15,891 bases of DNA. Source: Comamonadaceae bacterium. Its GTDB lineage: Bacteria > Pseudomonadota > Gammaproteobacteria > Burkholderiales > Burkholderiaceae_C. Made by a program: the position numbers and the translations under genes. Below are positions 14,587 through 15,891 of the stretch, piece by piece; position 1 is the stretch's first letter; each line of letters opens with the position of its first letter. The notes beneath the pieces were generated by a model, which worked only from the letters and a program-made list of their open reading frames with translations, was not told where the DNA came from and searched no databases. The stretch spans positions 1 to 15,891 of the forward strand of contig CANHXV010000028.1 in NCBI GenBank assembly GCA_947464665.1, given 5' to 3'.

Positions 14587-15534
14587 TTACAAACGACGTG
14601 CGCCAGCGGCATACACCGCTGCCGGGTCTTTCAAGCTGTTGAGATTAAGCGTGTAGGACGTGCCGCCTTCTTCGGCGCTCACAGGATTGACAGGGAACAC
14701 CACATTGATTTGTCCAGTACCCGAGCTTGGAAAATAAGGCGTGATCACCTCGGCCTTGCCTTGGTAGTGGTCCCAGCCCAGTACCCCCAGCAACATGGCC
14801 GTGTCGTGCATGAAGCCTTCACCATGGCCTTTGGCAGCATACTCAGGCAACATGGCGCAGAAAGTTTTCCAATCGCCTTGCTGCCAGAGTTCAACCACGT
14901 TGTGGTCAAGTTGTTCTAAAAACGGACTCCACATTTTGTTGGCGTACTCAGGTGCCAGACCATTTTGCGCGAACCGATGCGACAAAGAGCCGCTGGCCAA
15001 GAACGCCACCTTGCCGTCATAGTTTGTCTCAACTGCACGGCGCATGGCCCAACCCAATTGCGCACTTTCGGCCAATGAGTGCACCATGCACAGCGCAGAC
15101 ACAGAGATCACTTTGTAGTGCCTGTCGGCGTTCATGTACCGCATGGGCACCAAGGTGCCATATTCCAAAGCCAAGCTGGTGTGCTCGTGTGCCAAAGTGG
15201 TCACGCCCGCTTCATTGCAGGCCTTGGCCAAAATGTGACCGAGCGCGGGATTGCCATCGTATTCGTAAGGCATGTTGCTGATGAAATGCGGCAATTCGTT
15301 GCTGGTGTAGTTGCCCTTGAAATGCGCGGCATTGTTCAGATGGTACGCCGAGTTAACCAACCAATGCGTGTCAAACACCACGATGGTGTCGACACCCAAA
15401 GCACGACAGCGTCTGTCAATTTCACGATGGCCATCTATGGCCGCTTGACGGGTACCTTTTTGAGGGCCGTCCAACTCGCTCAAATACATGGAAGGGACGT
15501 GCGTGATTTTGGCAGCCAATGAAACTTGTCCCAT
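14587..15534 (-). CDS. hpaD: 3,4-dihydroxyphenylacetate 2,3-dioxygenase HpaD (LigB-type extradiol dioxygenase)
   Basis: HpaD cleaves the ring of homoprotocatechuate to 5-carboxymethyl-2-hydroxymuconate semialdehyde using Fe(II) and oxygen. The 315-residue protein is a class III (LigB) extradiol enzyme. Iron ligands fit the family spacing: His12 in ITHVPSMYLSEL, His57 in FDTHWLVNSAYH and Glu239 in GEGFMHDTAMLLG. The ASGSLSHRF (180-188) and FPSSGTGQIN (268-277) motifs match HpaD closely. It has a C-terminal tail of about 30 residues after the point where E. coli HpaD (about 283) ends. Upstream in frame is a TTG at 15549, but the ATG at 15534 has GGGGAG seven bases before it and is the start. 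TGA of hpaE is two bases upstream. Confidence 0.95.
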   Translation of the reverse strand: MGQVSLAAKITHVPSMYLSELDGPQKGTRQAAIDGHREIDRRCRALGVDTIVVFDTHWLVNSAYHLNNAAHFKGNYTSNELPHFISNMPYEYDGNPALGHILAKACNEAGVTTLAHEHTSLALEYGTLVPMRYMNADRHYKVISVSALCMVHSLAESAQLGWAMRRAVETNYDGKVAFLASGSLSHRFAQNGLAPEYANKMWSPFLEQLDHNVVELWQQGDWKTFCAMLPEYAAKGHGEGFMHDTAMLLGVLGWDHYQGKAEVITPYFPSSGTGQINVVFPVNPVSAEEGGTSYTLNLNSLKDPAAVYAAGARRL

Positions 15535-15536
15535 GG

Positions 15537-15891
15537 TCAGACTCCCCAATGCGGTATGTGGTGCGAGCCCATGGACACCGCCACGTTTTTAGGCTCACAA
15601 AAAACTTCATAACTCCAGCTACCGCCTTCGCGGCCGGTGCCACTGGCCTTGGTGCCGCCAAAGGGCTGTCGCAAATCGCGCACATTTTGGCTATTCACAA
15701 AACACATGCCAGCTTCAACAGCCGCGGCCACGCGGTGCGCGCGACCTATGTTTTCAGTCCATACATAACTGGACAAACCATATTGAATGTCATTGGCCAA
15801 TTCAATGGCATGCGCTTCATCGCGGAAAGGAATCAAGCAAGCCACGGGGCCAAAGATTTCGTCTTGCGCAATCTTCATGCGGTTGTCGACA
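15537..15891 (-). CDS. hpaE: 5-carboxymethyl-2-hydroxymuconate semialdehyde dehydrogenase HpaE (C-terminal part, 5' end outside window)
   Basis: An open frame enters from the right edge and ends at TGA 15537-15539, so about 117 C-terminal residues are visible; the remaining three quarters lie outside. HpaE is an NAD-dependent aldehyde dehydrogenase that oxidises the HpaD product to 5-carboxymethyl-2-hydroxymuconate. The visible part has the ALDH C-terminal signatures QDEIFGPVACLIPF, NDIQYGLSSYVW, the EAGMCFVNSQNVRDLRQPFGG block, and KASGTGREGG. NVRDLRQPFGG and the ending GSHHIPHWGV are characteristic of HpaE rather than generic ALDHs. The catalytic Cys and Glu are not in view. It directly precedes hpaD, as in hpaGEDFHI. 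hpaG is expected next on the right. Confidence 0.9.
   Translation of the reverse strand, partial: VDNRMKIAQDEIFGPVACLIPFRDEAHAIELANDIQYGLSSYVWTENIGRAHRVAAAVEAGMCFVNSQNVRDLRQPFGGTKASGTGREGGSWSYEVFCEPKNVAVSMGSHHIPHWGV
15542..15547 (-). promoter_or_regulatory. Ribosome binding site for hpaD inside the end of hpaE
   Basis: GGGGAG on the minus strand lies seven bases before the hpaD ATG and forms part of the last codons of hpaE. It decides the start at 15534 over the TTG at 15549 and suggests coupled translation. Confidence 0.6.

Noticed and set aside
1..15891. Both window ends carry TCGACA (start TCGACAAAC, end TTGTCGACA), hinting at a terminal repeat or circular element.
   Set aside because: Only six bases are shared, and the two flanking genes (DUF3567-like and hpaE) are unrelated chromosomal genes cut by the window.
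1..15891. CRISPR arrays, insertion sequences, phage or defence genes, tRNAs.
   Set aside because: Read on both strands; no spaced repeats, transposase motifs, integrase or tRNA-like segment found. The window appears to be ordinary core and catabolic DNA.

Overview
The window looks like chromosomal DNA of a betaproteobacterium, most likely a Comamonadaceae member of the Burkholderiales. The reasons are the DUF3567-like tail at the left edge, the moderate GC content, and close family matches throughout. I recognised families from memory and ran no database search. Genes are densely packed, no gap exceeds about 200 bases, and I see no tRNA, rRNA, CRISPR array, insertion sequence or phage gene.

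Left part (1-7000): the 3' end of a DUF3567-like gene converges on a class III omega-amino-acid:pyruvate aminotransferase (minus). Divergent from that are purU (formyltetrahydrofolate deformylase) and a GlcD-type glycolate oxidase FAD subunit with no glcE or glcF beside it. Next come a yggS-type PLP homeostasis gene (minus), divergent from a lone PilT-like retraction ATPase, and a beta-hydroxyacid dehydrogenase.

Middle part (6990-9704): a cell-envelope and housekeeping cluster of dolP-like BON lipoprotein, DiaA-like SIS protein and yraN-like nuclease-fold protein, all minus, divergent from rsmI. This matches the enterobacterial rsmI-lpoA-yraN-diaA-dolP neighbourhood without lpoA and with rsmI turned around. 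The SIS protein has lost both of its canonical sugar-phosphate-loop signatures.

Right part (9701-15891, all minus): a tight catabolic operon in the order hpaE(partial)-hpaD-hpaF-hpaH-hpaI. This is the homoprotocatechuate (3,4-dihydroxyphenylacetate) meta-cleavage pathway in the same order as the E. coli hpaGEDFHI run. HpaD opens the ring, HpaE oxidises the semialdehyde, HpaF isomerises, HpaH hydrates and HpaI cleaves to pyruvate and succinate semialdehyde. HpaG, expected just beyond the right edge, is not visible. After hpaI the operon continues without a break into three genes that are not part of the textbook pathway: a class II aldolase/adducin-like protein lacking the aldolase catalytic Glu, a ketopantoate-reductase-like protein, and an EamA/DMT transporter. 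Junctions are 2-4 bases or overlap. The last gene's stop codon shares a CTAG with the convergent rsmI stop.

Most of the window is conventional. The parts that deserve a second look are the three-gene extension of the hpa operon, the degenerate SIS protein, the lone PilT-like ATPase and the isolated glcD.
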